DNA from: Arthrobacter sp. Leaf337
GTDB taxonomy: Bacteria > Actinomycetota > Actinomycetes > Actinomycetales > Micrococcaceae
Assembly: GCF_001423745.1 (NCBI RefSeq)
Contig: NZ_LMPC01000004.1
Location: 1-64,000 of the forward strand
DNA: 64,000 nucleotides
Reading direction: 5' to 3'
Under the pieces are notes generated by a model, which was given only the letters and a program-made list of their open reading frames with translations, was not told the origin of the DNA and made no database searches. This document shows positions 33,812 through 41,871 of the stretch, one piece after another. A program made the translations under genes and the position numbers. Position 1 is the stretch's first letter. Each line of letters opens with the position of its first letter.

Positions 33812-33850
33812 TCCGGCTCCGGTGCTGCCATGGGCAGGGCCGGAGCCGGA
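33812..33850. terminator. Terminator hairpin between convergent genes
   Basis: TCCGGCTCCGG (33812-33822) and CCGGAGCCGGA (33840-33850), an 11 bp perfect stem between the radical SAM gene and metQ; probably works in both directions. Confidence 0.6.
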
Positions 33851-33900
33851 GTGCGTTCCTGAGTGTCCAGGACGGGTTGCGTGGCCGGAATGGCTGACGG

Positions 33901-34704
33901 TTAGCTGGCCGGGATGACCAGGCCCTTGAACTTCGTGTTGATGAAGTCCTTCATCTCCTGCGAGGTCAGGATCTTGAAGAGCTTCTGCACGCGCGGGTCG
34001 TCCTTCATTTCAGCCTTGACCGCCAGGACGTTGTAGTACGCACTGTCCTTGCCCTCCACGAGTAACTGCTTGTCGGCGCTCAGCCCGGCGGGCAGGGCGA
34101 AGGCCAGCGTAACGATCGCGGCGTCCTTGTCATTGAGAGCCTGCGGAAGGCTGGCGTTCTCGATCTCGGTGAACTCCAGGTTTTTCGGGTTCGCCTTGAC
34201 GTCCTTGAGCGTGATCGGGTTTTCGGTGACTTCAATGAGCCCCTTCGACGCCAGCAGTTTGAGGGCGCGGGACTCGTTGGTGGGGTCGTTGGGGATGGCC
34301 ACCGAAGCGCCGTCGGGAAGGGCATCCAGGCTGGCGATGTCGTTGGAGTAAAGGGCCATCGGGGGCAGATAGACCTTGCCGACACTCACGAGGTTCTTGC
34401 CGGAAGCCTTGTTGTAGGTTTCCAGGAAGGTCGAATTCTGGAACAGGTTGGCGTCAATGTCGCCGTCGCTTACAGCGGGGTTCGGCGTGTTGTAGTCGCT
34501 GAACTCCTTGTACTCCACCGTGAGGCCTTCCTTGGGGGCGAGTTCACGCTGGACGTGCTTGAGCATGTCGCCGGCCGGCACCGCAAGGGCACCCACCTTG
34601 ATGGTTTCGGCGGATCCGGCGGAGCTGCCGGCGCCGCAGGCAGACAAAGCGAGTATGGCGGCTACTCCGGTTGCGGCGGCTTTCAGGACGTGTGATCGGA
34701 ACAT
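33901..34704 (-). CDS. metQ: Methionine ABC transporter substrate-binding lipoprotein
   Basis: 267-residue NlpA/MetQ family protein. The signal peptide ends in the lipobox LSAC (LALSACGAG), so the mature protein is anchored to the membrane by Cys at about residue 23. EYKEFSDYNTPNPAVSDGDIDANLFQN is the family signature region. The open frame continues upstream but homology begins at MFRSHVLKA (ATG 34704). It follows metI and metN in one operon. Confidence 0.92.
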   Translation of the reverse strand: MFRSHVLKAAATGVAAILALSACGAGSSAGSAETIKVGALAVPAGDMLKHVQRELAPKEGLTVEYKEFSDYNTPNPAVSDGDIDANLFQNSTFLETYNKASGKNLVSVGKVYLPPMALYSNDIASLDALPDGASVAIPNDPTNESRALKLLASKGLIEVTENPITLKDVKANPKNLEFTEIENASLPQALNDKDAAIVTLAFALPAGLSADKQLLVEGKDSAYYNVLAVKAEMKDDPRVQKLFKILTSQEMKDFINTKFKGLVIPAS

Positions 34705-34790
34705 TGGAACTCTTTCGCGGAATGGATCATGTGAGGGAAATGAAGCAGGAGGGAGCACCGTCGCGGTTCTTACCGCCGGGTGAAGAGCCG

Positions 34791-35492
34791 CTATCGGTGC
34801 GACAGGCGGCGTGCGGCGAAGTTGCCGAGCGACTGGAAGACCTGCACCAGCAGGATCAGCAGGATCACTACACCGAACATGTACTCGGGGCTGTAACGCT
34901 GATAGCCGTAGCGGAAGGCAACGTCGCCCAGTCCGCCGCCGCCAACGGCGCCCACCATGGCGGAGTATCCGATCAGTCCGACGACAGTGGTGGACAGCCC
35001 GAGCGCCAGGGCAGGAACGGCCTCGGCCACCATCACCCTGGTCAGGATGGTCCACCGGGTGGCACCCAACGATTCGGCGGCTTCGATCAGCCCCCGGGGA
35101 ACTTCGCGGATGCCGATCTCCACGAGGCGAGCGAAGAAGGGGATGCCGGCGATGGTCAGCGGCACGATGGCGGCTGTTGCGCCGATGAAGGAGCCCACCA
35201 GCAGTCGGGTGAAGGGAATCAGCAGGATCATCAGGATGATGAACGGGATGGACCGGCCAATGTTCACTGCCACGTCCAGCAGGCGGTTGATGACCGTGCC
35301 GAGGATCCTGCTGCCGAACGGCTTGGCGAGGAGCCCGCCGGGCTCGGTGGTCACGAGGAGGACACCGGCGGCCAGGCCGAACACCACCGTGAACAGCAGG
35401 CTGAAGCCCACCGTGTAGAACGTCTCGCCTGTGCCCTTGAGTATCGTCTCGAACAGGTCCCGCCAGAAGTACGGGTCGTCGCGGTCGATCAT
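34791..35492 (-). CDS. metI: Methionine ABC transporter permease
   Basis: 233 residues, five or so membrane segments. The EAA loop is EAAESLGATRWTILTRVMVAEAVPAL, where the ATPase MetN docks. The ATG start overlaps the metN stop by 4 nt. Confidence 0.93.
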   Translation of the reverse strand: MIDRDDPYFWRDLFETILKGTGETFYTVGFSLLFTVVFGLAAGVLLVTTEPGGLLAKPFGSRILGTVINRLLDVAVNIGRSIPFIILMILLIPFTRLLVGSFIGATAAIVPLTIAGIPFFARLVEIGIREVPRGLIEAAESLGATRWTILTRVMVAEAVPALALGLSTTVVGLIGYSAMVGAVGGGGLGDVAFRYGYQRYSPEYMFGVVILLILLVQVFQSLGNFAARRLSHR

Positions 35493-36469
35493 TTAATGAC
35501 CTCCACAAAGAGTCCCTGGGTGCGAAGGTCGGCCACTGCAGCGGCAACCGCCGATGCTTCGCCCGGCAGTTCCAGCCGGGTGCGGCCGGTCTGCCGGCCA
35601 TGGATGGTTTCCACGGCCGCGCCGAGGATCCCGACGTCGATGCCGTGCCGGCGGGCGAGCCGCGCAATGACCGGACTGTCGGAGGTGGCTCCGGTGAAGG
35701 TGATTTCGATGATGGTGTTGTCCGTTTCCGGTATGTCGCCGAGCGGGAAGAGCGCGTGACCCAGCAAGGACTTCTCGGTGGTCAGCAACTGCTCCACAGG
35801 CCCCTGTTCCAGGACCCTGCCCTCGCTCATGACGGCGGCCGCGTCGCAGATGCGCTTGACCACGTCCATTTCGTGCGTGATGAGCAGGACCGTGAGGCCC
35901 ATGTCCTTGCTGAGCTGCCGGATGAGGTCCAGGATCTGGGTGGTGGTTTCGGGGTCCAGCGCGGAAGTTGCCTCGTCGCTGAGCAGAACGGATGGCTTGG
36001 ATGCCAACGCGCGGGCAATCCCGACCCGCTGCTTTTGGCCGCCGGACAGCTGTGCCGGATACGCGGCCGCTTTGCCGTGGAGTCCCACCCGCTCGAGTAT
36101 TTCCAAAGCCTGTGACCGCCGCGCGGCGCGCCCCGCTCCGGTAATTTCGAGGGACAGCTCCACGTTGGCCTGCACGGTCCGGCTGCTGAGCAGGTTGAAA
36201 TGCTGGAAGATCATGCCGATGTTGTGCCGCGCGCTGCGCAGCCCGGCACCGGTCAGGGAGGTGACGTCGCGGCCGTCCACCACGACAGATCCGGAATCCG
36301 GGCGCTCCAGCGAATTGATGGTGCGGATCAGGGTGCTCTTGCCGGCACCGCTTTGGCCGACGACGCCGAAGATCTCACCGCGCCCGACTGTCAGCGAAAC
36401 GTCGTCGAGCGCACGGACCGCCGTCTCACCGGAGCCGTAGCTCTTCGACACCCGTTCTACGGAAATCAT
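35489..36469 (-). CDS. metN: Methionine ABC transporter ATP-binding protein
   Basis: 326 residues. Walker A GQSGAGKSTLIRT, signature LSGGQKQRVGIARAL and Walker B VLLSDEATSALDPET are present. A C-terminal NIL domain (ITFTGATSDSPVIARLAR) binds methionine to trans-inhibit transport. AGGGAG precedes the ATG. Upstream is a hairpin at 36507-36532; no SAM riboswitch was recognised. Confidence 0.95.
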   Translation of the reverse strand: MISVERVSKSYGSGETAVRALDDVSLTVGRGEIFGVVGQSGAGKSTLIRTINSLERPDSGSVVVDGRDVTSLTGAGLRSARHNIGMIFQHFNLLSSRTVQANVELSLEITGAGRAARRSQALEILERVGLHGKAAAYPAQLSGGQKQRVGIARALASKPSVLLSDEATSALDPETTTQILDLIRQLSKDMGLTVLLITHEMDVVKRICDAAAVMSEGRVLEQGPVEQLLTTEKSLLGHALFPLGDIPETDNTIIEITFTGATSDSPVIARLARRHGIDVGILGAAVETIHGRQTGRTRLELPGEASAVAAAVADLRTQGLFVEVIK

Positions 36470-36506
36470 GGGGCTCCCTGTGATGGCTCAAATCCTCGCG
36501 GAACGA

Positions 36507-36532
36507 TTGTCCGCAAAAGCGGGTGCGGACAA
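36507..36532. promoter_or_regulatory. Inverted repeat upstream of metNIQ
   Basis: TTGTCCGC-N10-GCGGACAA, perfect 8 bp arms, 38 bp upstream of metN. It could be an operator for a methionine-pathway repressor or part of a leader hairpin; the sequence alone does not decide. Confidence 0.45.
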
Positions 36533-36627
36533 CGTCCCCACCCAACCTAAGAATTCTGCCAAGAAGCCATAGAACGCGCCCAATCCGAATTTATTCCGCC
36601 GAAACGGGTTTCAGCACTCGGATAATT

Positions 36628-37080
36628 TCACGAATCCAGCGGAAGCCGCTCTGAACCGGCAACCGCGGCCAGCAGGGCCCGGACAATCGGGAAATCCGCC
36701 GGGATCCAAGGGAGGGTGAGAGCTTCGTCACTTTCCGCCAGGCTGATCCAGCGCAGTTCGTCGTGGTCTTCAAGCGGGCGGGGTTCGCCGTCCGCGATCT
36801 CGGCAAACCAGACGCGCATTGCGGCTTTGGAGTTGAGCGGCCAGCCCGCAGCGGATTCCGCCAGCAACTCAGCGCCCAGCCGGACGCCAATGCCCAGTTC
36901 TTCCCGGAGCTCGCGGTGCAGGGCGTCTTCGGCAGCTTCGAGCGGCTCCACCTTGCCGCCCGGGAACTCCCACATCCCGGCGAACTGGGGAGGCGCCGTC
37001 CGGCGCGCCACCAGGAGCCGGGCCGGGGCGCTCAGGGAATCCACAACAGCTCCGCCAACAACATTGATCAGTCCAGTCAC
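36628..37080 (-). CDS. Nudix hydrolase, MutT-like (8-oxo-dGTP diphosphatase type)
   Basis: 150 residues. The complete Nudix box GGKVEPLEAAEDALHRELREELG follows WEFPGGK, as in MutT/NudG proteins that clean oxidised nucleotides. Substrate cannot be fixed by sequence; CTP pyrophosphohydrolase activity is possible. GTG start; TAGACT lies 6 nt upstream with no ribosome binding site. Confidence 0.85.
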   Translation of the reverse strand: MTGLINVVGGAVVDSLSAPARLLVARRTAPPQFAGMWEFPGGKVEPLEAAEDALHRELREELGIGVRLGAELLAESAAGWPLNSKAAMRVWFAEIADGEPRPLEDHDELRWISLAESDEALTLPWIPADFPIVRALLAAVAGSERLPLDS

Positions 37081-37086
37081 CGCAAC

Positions 37087-37092
37087 AGTCTA
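37087..37092 (-). promoter_or_regulatory. -10 element of leaderless mutT-like promoter
   Basis: TAGACT on the minus strand, 6 nt before the GTG start. Confidence 0.5.
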
Positions 37093-37199
37093 TGGGGGAC
37101 AATGGTGGTGGCCGGTTCCGCCGGCGTCGTCCCCGAACGGCAGTCACCCAAATACGGCGACCCGGAATACGGCCCCCTCCCCCATCGTTGCAGTAATCA

Positions 37200-37226
37200 G
37201 ATTTAATGCTTCGCGCTGATTAAATC
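37200..37226. promoter_or_regulatory. Inverted repeat at the start of an MFS gene
   Basis: GATTTAAT-N11-ATTAAATC, perfect 8 bp arms, with an overlapping TAATCAG/CTGATTA pair. It ends 4 nt before the ATG of the transporter and would cover its promoter or initiation region, as an operator of a TetR or MarR protein would. Confidence 0.5.
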
Positions 37227-37230
37227 CCCC

Positions 37231-38472
37231 ATGAACCAGAACCTTTCGAAAAGCAGGCCAATGACCTCCACGCCCACCCTCAGCCCCGCCAAGCCGAAGG
37301 CCGTAACCCGCCACCTCGCCTTGGCCATCGTGTCCCTCGCGATGGGTGGTTTCGGCATCGGCGTCACTGAATTCACCATGATGGGGCTGCTCAAGGAGGT
37401 GGAACAGGGCCTGAACATCGGCACTCCCGAAGCCGGCCACCTCATCTCGGCCTACGCGCTCGGCGTCGTGATCGGAGCGCCGCTCCTGGCAGCCGTCGGT
37501 GCCAAGCTTCCCCGCAAACACCTCGCCCTGGGCCTCATGCTGTTCTTCAGCCTCGCCAATCTCACCTCGTTCATTGCTCCGGACTACGGCACCATGCTCG
37601 TGTCCCGGTTCGCGGCCGGACTGCCTCACGGAGCGTTCTTCGGTGTGGCGGCCGTCATTGCCGCTTCACTGGTTGCGCCGACGAAGCGGGGATGGGCGAT
37701 TTCCATGGTGATGGCCGGATTGACCATCTCAAACGTCGTCGGGGTTCCATTCGCCACCTGGCTCGGCCAGGCGTTCGGCTGGCGCCTGCTGTTTGTGCTC
37801 GTCGGTGTGATCGGGCTGGCTACCCTTGCCATGCTCTGGAAGTTCGTCCCGTTCCAGGAAGCGCACCCGGACGCCAGCATCCGGCGGGAACTTGGCGCCC
37901 TGAAGCGGCTCCAGGTGTGGCTCGCCATCCTCATCGGCATTGTGGGTTTCGGCGGGTTCTTCGCCACGTACACCTACATCGCGCACACCATGACGTCCGT
38001 GGCGGGAATCCCGGCGTCGTTCCTCCCCCTGGTGGTGGCCCTCTACGGACTGGGCATGGTCGCCGGCAACATCGTGGGCGGCCGCATCGCGGACAAGTCA
38101 GTGATGGGCACCATCTATTGGGTCCTGCCCGGAATCGCCGTCGCCCTGGTGGTGTATGCCGTGGCCGTCCACTGGCCGTGGTCCGCTTTTGTGATGGTGT
38201 TTGTGGTGGGCGGTGCCGGCTCACTGCTGGTGCCCGCCCTGCAGACCCGGCTGCTCGATGCCTCCCCCGACGCCCCGTCCCTGGCATCCTCGCTGAACCA
38301 CGCAGCCCTGAACGTTGCCAACGCGCTCGGCGCCTTCCTCGGCGGCCTGGTCATCGCCTGGGGATGGGGCTATGTCGCACCGGCACTCGTCGGCGCCGTG
38401 CTGGCCGTTCTGGGACTTGGCGTTGCCGTAATCAGCGGCCTGCTGGAACGCAAAAGGCCGCTGGTCTCCTAG
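37231..38472 (+). CDS. MFS transporter, DHA1/YdhP-AraJ type
   Basis: 413 residues with 12 predicted membrane segments. The first helix carries SLAMGGFGIGVTEFTMMGLL, characteristic of the YdhP/AraJ/NepI branch of drug:H+ antiporters; AAGLPHGAFFGVAA is the conserved segment of helix 4. Probably exports drugs or sugars/arabinose-like compounds; the substrate is unknown. A second in-frame ATG at 37261 is possible. The perfect inverted repeat just upstream suggests control by a dedicated repressor that is not encoded next to it. Confidence 0.85.
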   Translation: MNQNLSKSRPMTSTPTLSPAKPKAVTRHLALAIVSLAMGGFGIGVTEFTMMGLLKEVEQGLNIGTPEAGHLISAYALGVVIGAPLLAAVGAKLPRKHLALGLMLFFSLANLTSFIAPDYGTMLVSRFAAGLPHGAFFGVAAVIAASLVAPTKRGWAISMVMAGLTISNVVGVPFATWLGQAFGWRLLFVLVGVIGLATLAMLWKFVPFQEAHPDASIRRELGALKRLQVWLAILIGIVGFGGFFATYTYIAHTMTSVAGIPASFLPLVVALYGLGMVAGNIVGGRIADKSVMGTIYWVLPGIAVALVVYAVAVHWPWSAFVMVFVVGGAGSLLVPALQTRLLDASPDAPSLASSLNHAALNVANALGAFLGGLVIAWGWGYVAPALVGAVLAVLGLGVAVISGLLERKRPLVS

Positions 38473-38534
38473 CCTGCCCCAGGCAGGTTTCGGTCCAGCG
38501 GCCCCGTGCGGGTGTGCAAACCCCGCAGAGCAGA

Positions 38535-39452
38535 TCAGACGTGAGCTCGCTCCACGTCGGGTTCGAGGTAGATGACCCGCGCAATGGGCACGGCTTCGCG
38601 GATCCGGCTCTCGGCGTCGTCGATCACCGTGGCGATCTCCGCGCCGGTGGCGGCGGCGCCGACGCTGATCTTGGCCGCCACCAACAGTTCTTCCGGACCC
38701 AGGTGCAGGGTCTTCAGGTGGATGATCCTGGTTCCGTCGGCCTCCAGCGCGGTACTGATCCTGGCGACGTCCGCCTTGGTGGCCGATTCCCCGAGCAGCA
38801 GCGACTTGGTTTCCAGGGCAAGAACGATCGCGATGGCAACCAGCAGGAAACCGATCATCGCGGTTCCCAGGGCGTCCCAGATGCCGTCGCCGGTAACCAG
38901 CGTCAGGCCCACACCGAACAGCGCGAACACCAGGCCCAGCAGCGCACCCAGGTCCTCCAACAGGATGACGGGGAGCTCCGGCTGCTTGGCGTTGCGGACG
39001 AAGTGCACCCAGCTCTGCTTGCCGCGGATGTGGTTTGACTCAATGATTGCCGTCCGGAACGAGAACGACTCGGCGATGATCGCCCCGATCAGCACGGCCA
39101 GCGGAACCCACCAGAAGTCGCCCTCGATGGCATGCGGGTGCTGAATCTTCCCCCACGCCTCGTACAGTGCAAACAGGCCGCCCACACTGAACAGCACAAT
39201 CGAGACGATGAACGCATAGATGTAGCGCTCGCGTCCGTAGCCAAAGGGGTGCTCGGGGCTTGCGGCACGCTTGGCGCGCTTGCCGCCCACCAGCAGGAGG
39301 ATCTGGTTGCCGGAGTCGGCGACGGAGTGGATGGCTTCGGCCAGCATGGACGACGACAGCGTCAGGATGAAAGCGACGAACTTCAGTACAGCGATGGTCA
39401 GGTTTGCAGCCAGAGCCGCGACGATCGCCTTGGTACCGCCATTTGCAGCCAA
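38535..39452 (-). CDS. Cation diffusion facilitator family transporter
   Basis: 305 residues with six membrane segments and a cytosolic C-terminal domain. The metal site of helix 2 is AEAIHSVADSGNQ (HxxxD), with FGYGRERYIYAF of the family after it; helix 5 has GDGIWDALGTAMIG. Probably exports Zn, Co, Fe or Mn in exchange for protons; the pattern HxxxD is closer to Fe/Zn types. Start is a TTG at 39452 with GAGGTGAAG upstream. Convergent with the MFS gene. Confidence 0.85.
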   Translation of the reverse strand: MAANGGTKAIVAALAANLTIAVLKFVAFILTLSSSMLAEAIHSVADSGNQILLLVGGKRAKRAASPEHPFGYGRERYIYAFIVSIVLFSVGGLFALYEAWGKIQHPHAIEGDFWWVPLAVLIGAIIAESFSFRTAIIESNHIRGKQSWVHFVRNAKQPELPVILLEDLGALLGLVFALFGVGLTLVTGDGIWDALGTAMIGFLLVAIAIVLALETKSLLLGESATKADVARISTALEADGTRIIHLKTLHLGPEELLVAAKISVGAAATGAEIATVIDDAESRIREAVPIARVIYLEPDVERAHV

Positions 39453-39682
39453 GTGAGCTTCACCTCTTCAGGAATTGCCGGAAAATTGCAGGTGCGATCA
39501 CCGCGCAATGCTGATGCCCGCAAGGAATACGCTACCTTCCCGCCGCTCCCGGACACACCACGGGTCACAGCGGATGACACCAGAAACATTGAAACTAAGC
39601 CTGCTGACAAGGAAACACACCTGTGTTAGCTTGAACATAATCGGGACCCGTAGTGAGTTCCGACGATTATGTAGGAGGAGAC

Positions 39683-39949
39683 ATGGGCTTTCTTGGCTGG
39701 ATCATTCTCGGACTCATTGTAGGAGCAATCGTCAAGGCAATCATGCCTGGTAAGGTCGGCGGCGGCTGGGTCACCAGCCTCGTGCTTGGTGTTGTCGGCG
39801 CCATCGTCGGCGGCTGGATCGGCGACCTGTTGTTCGGCGGCGGCAAAATGGAATTCTGGAACCTCGGTTCCTGGCTTCTCGCCATCGTCGGCGGCCTCGT
39901 AGTAGCCGGCATCTACGGATTCATCACCGGCCGCAGCAAGACCACATAA
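39683..39949 (+). CDS. GlsB/YeaQ/YmgE family stress-response membrane protein
   Basis: 88 residues, almost entirely three glycine-rich membrane segments (GFLGWIILGLIVGAIVKAIMP, then GGWVTSLVLGVVGAIVGGWIG). Family members associate with general stress response; in Gram-positives GlsB anchors Asp23-type proteins. AGGAGGAG just before the ATG at 39683 fixes the start over the earlier in-frame ATG. A good intrinsic terminator follows. Confidence 0.88.
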   Translation: MGFLGWIILGLIVGAIVKAIMPGKVGGGWVTSLVLGVVGAIVGGWIGDLLFGGGKMEFWNLGSWLLAIVGGLVVAGIYGFITGRSKTT

Positions 39950-40003
39950 TTTCACCCACCACCGCTGAGGGCACGCAGGTGCCTGGCAGTGAAGATTACG
40001 ACG

Positions 40004-40036
40004 GCGGGGCCCACCGGAAGGCGGGCCCCGCTTTTT
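40004..40036 (+). terminator. Intrinsic terminator of the GlsB-type gene
   Basis: GCGGGGCCC (40004-40012) and GGGCCCCGC (40023-40031) followed by TTTTT. Confidence 0.85.
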
Positions 40037-40039
40037 CGT

Positions 40040-40936
40040 TCAGGCCCGCTTCTGCGAACGCGCACTTGCGTAAAGGCACACGGTGGCCGCGGTGCCGACG
40101 TTGAGGCTTTCCGCGGCCCCGTAGACCGGGACGGCCACACGGTGGTCCGCCAGCGCGAGTTCAGCCTCGGACAGTCCCTGGGCTTCGTTGCCGAACAACC
40201 AGGCGGTGGGACGCTCGAGCTCGTACGCGGAGGCCGTGCCGGAGGCGCCCAGCCGTCGGGCCGCGTTTTCGTCCTGGAGCTGGTCAAGGTCCAGCTGGCC
40301 GTATCCGTCGGCGGCCAGGATGCCGATGCCGCGTTCGCGGCAGGCCGTGGCCAGGTCGGCGAGGTCCGTTCCCAGCACCACGGGGAGGTGGAACAGCGAG
40401 CCCGCGGTGGAGCGGACAGCCTTGGGGTTGTAAATGTCCACGCTGGAGGCTGTCAGGACTACGGCGTCGGCTCCGGCGGCATCGGCTGCCCGCAGTACTG
40501 TGCCCGCATTTCCGGGGTCCCGCACCTGGCACAGTACGGCGATCAGCCGGGGACCGGCGTCGAGCACTGCGTTAAGGTCCACATCCACAAAGGCGCAGAC
40601 AGCGATGATGCCCTGGGGATTGACGGTATCCGCCATCGCAGCAAGTACCTCGTCGGTAGCGAGCCGGGCGTTGACGCCCTCGGCAAGTTCATCAAACTCG
40701 GGATAGCGGTCCAGGCAGCTCTCGCTCGCGAACACTTCCTGGACCACACCAGGCTCCCCCGCGGCAGTCCTCTTCTGGTGGAGCACCAGGGCCTCCCGGA
40801 CAGCCTGCGGGCCCTCGGCCAGGAATTGCCCGCGCTTTAAACGGGCCGGGCGCCCTGCAAGCTTTGCCACATCCCGCACCCGATCAGCTCGGGGGTTGGA
40901 GAGTGGAAAGTCTTGCGGGCGCCCGGTTTCGTTCAT
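40040..40936 (-). CDS. TrmH/SpoU-family RNA methyltransferase
   Basis: 298 residues. An N-terminal substrate-binding domain (SpoU-sub-bind) is followed by the SPOUT knot: QVRDPGNAGTVLRAADAAGAD, RSTAGSLFHLPV and WLFGNEAQGLS...VPVYGAAESLNVGTAA, the three conserved motifs. It 2'-O-methylates a ribose in tRNA or rRNA; the target is not determinable. It lies 3' of rplT, a common actinobacterial arrangement, but has its own promoter: TAAAGT 6 nt before the ATG. Confidence 0.9.
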   Translation of the reverse strand: MNETGRPQDFPLSNPRADRVRDVAKLAGRPARLKRGQFLAEGPQAVREALVLHQKRTAAGEPGVVQEVFASESCLDRYPEFDELAEGVNARLATDEVLAAMADTVNPQGIIAVCAFVDVDLNAVLDAGPRLIAVLCQVRDPGNAGTVLRAADAAGADAVVLTASSVDIYNPKAVRSTAGSLFHLPVVLGTDLADLATACRERGIGILAADGYGQLDLDQLQDENAARRLGASGTASAYELERPTAWLFGNEAQGLSEAELALADHRVAVPVYGAAESLNVGTAATVCLYASARSQKRA

Positions 40937-40942
40937 ATAAGA

Positions 40943-40948
40943 ACTTTA
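40943..40948 (-). promoter_or_regulatory. -10 element of leaderless RNA methyltransferase promoter
   Basis: TAAAGT on the minus strand, 6 nt before the ATG at 40936, in the short gap after rplT. Confidence 0.45.
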
Positions 40949-40983
40949 GTGGCTATTGCCACCGGTCCTTGAACGGAGGAATG

Positions 40984-41442
40984 CTACTTGGCAGCCTTTT
41001 CGGCGGCCGGCTTCTTTGCAGCCTTCGCCTTGGGAGCCTTTGCCTTCGGGGCGGCATCGTCCGAGACGGCCGGCGCGGAAGTGTCAGCAGGCAGCGAGTC
41101 CTTGGCGATCTGTACCAGCGCAGCAAAGGCGTTGGCGTCAGAAACAGCAAGTTCGGCCAGCATACGGCGGTCAACCTCGACCTCAGCGGCCTTCAGGCCC
41201 TGGATCAGACGGTTGTAGGTCAGGCCGTTGGCGCGGGATGCAGCGTTGATACGCTGGATCCACAGGCGGCGGAAGTCGCCCTTCTTCTTTTTGCGGTCGC
41301 CGTAGCTGTACACAAACGAGTGCAGCAGCTGCTCTTTGGCCTTGCGGTACAGGCGTGAACGCTGTCCACGGTAGCCCTTTGCGCGCTCAAGGATAACCCG
41401 GCGCTTCTTGTGGGCGTTGACCGCCCTCTTCACACGTGCCAC
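40984..41442 (-). CDS. rplT: 50S ribosomal protein L20
   Basis: 152 residues. The first 117 are classic L20 ([37 protein letters not shown] block), which binds 23S rRNA during assembly. An extra C-terminal tail of about 35 residues is Ala/Lys/Pro rich ([22 protein letters not shown]) and absent from E. coli L20. GTG start at 41442, with AAGGAG 7 nt upstream. Third gene of infC-rpmI-rplT. Confidence 0.96.
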   Translation of the reverse strand: MARVKRAVNAHKKRRVILERAKGYRGQRSRLYRKAKEQLLHSFVYSYGDRKKKKGDFRRLWIQRINAASRANGLTYNRLIQGLKAAEVEVDRRMLAELAVSDANAFAALVQIAKDSLPADTSAPAVSDDAAPKAKAPKAKAAKKPAAEKAAK

Positions 41443-41560
41443 GTGCGTACTCCTTCGAAAATCTGATCCCAAGCATCTACTGCCGGAACAACCGGCTGGC
41501 CTGAGAAGCCTTTTTGGTAGTTGACCGCTGCCAGGTGGCAACAGTCAGAGAACTTGGAAC

Positions 41561-41755
41561 TTAGATGCCGAGCATCTTCCGGATGACCTTGGCGTCGCCC
41601 TTGAAGACGATCTTGTCGCCGGCGAGGCGACGGGTCAGCCTGGAGGACTTGTGCTCGAGGTAGTGGCGGCGGTTGGCCTGCTGGCGGCGCAGCTTGCCGC
41701 TGCCGGTCAGCTTGAAGCGCTTCTTAGCACCACTGTGGGTCTTCATCTTCGGCAT
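41561..41755 (-). CDS. rpmI: 50S ribosomal protein L35
   Basis: 64 residues, full length and typical ([21 protein letters not shown]). It lies between infC and rplT as in most bacteria. The 116 nt after infC hold a small GCAGAC/GTCTGC stem. Confidence 0.97.
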   Translation of the reverse strand: MPKMKTHSGAKKRFKLTGSGKLRRQQANRRHYLEHKSSRLTRRLAGDKIVFKGDAKVIRKMLGI

Positions 41756-41871
41756 GGGAACCGATCTCCTTACGTATCCGCAGACAAGTCTGCAGTCTTT
41801 CGTGCAGCCACCCCTGCGGGCGGCGTGCTGGTTGCTTGCTGTGCTCAGGCGATGCTTCGCACAGCTTTGAA

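Noticed and set aside
33901..35667. 588-codon frame covering metQ and metI on the same strand
   Set aside because: Only the last 267 codons are MetQ with a proper lipoprotein signal; the front part is an out-of-frame reading of metI, so this is not a fusion.
36470..36627. SAM riboswitch before metN
   Set aside because: None of the conserved SAM-I, SAM-II or SAM-IV cores is visible; only the 8 bp inverted repeat is.
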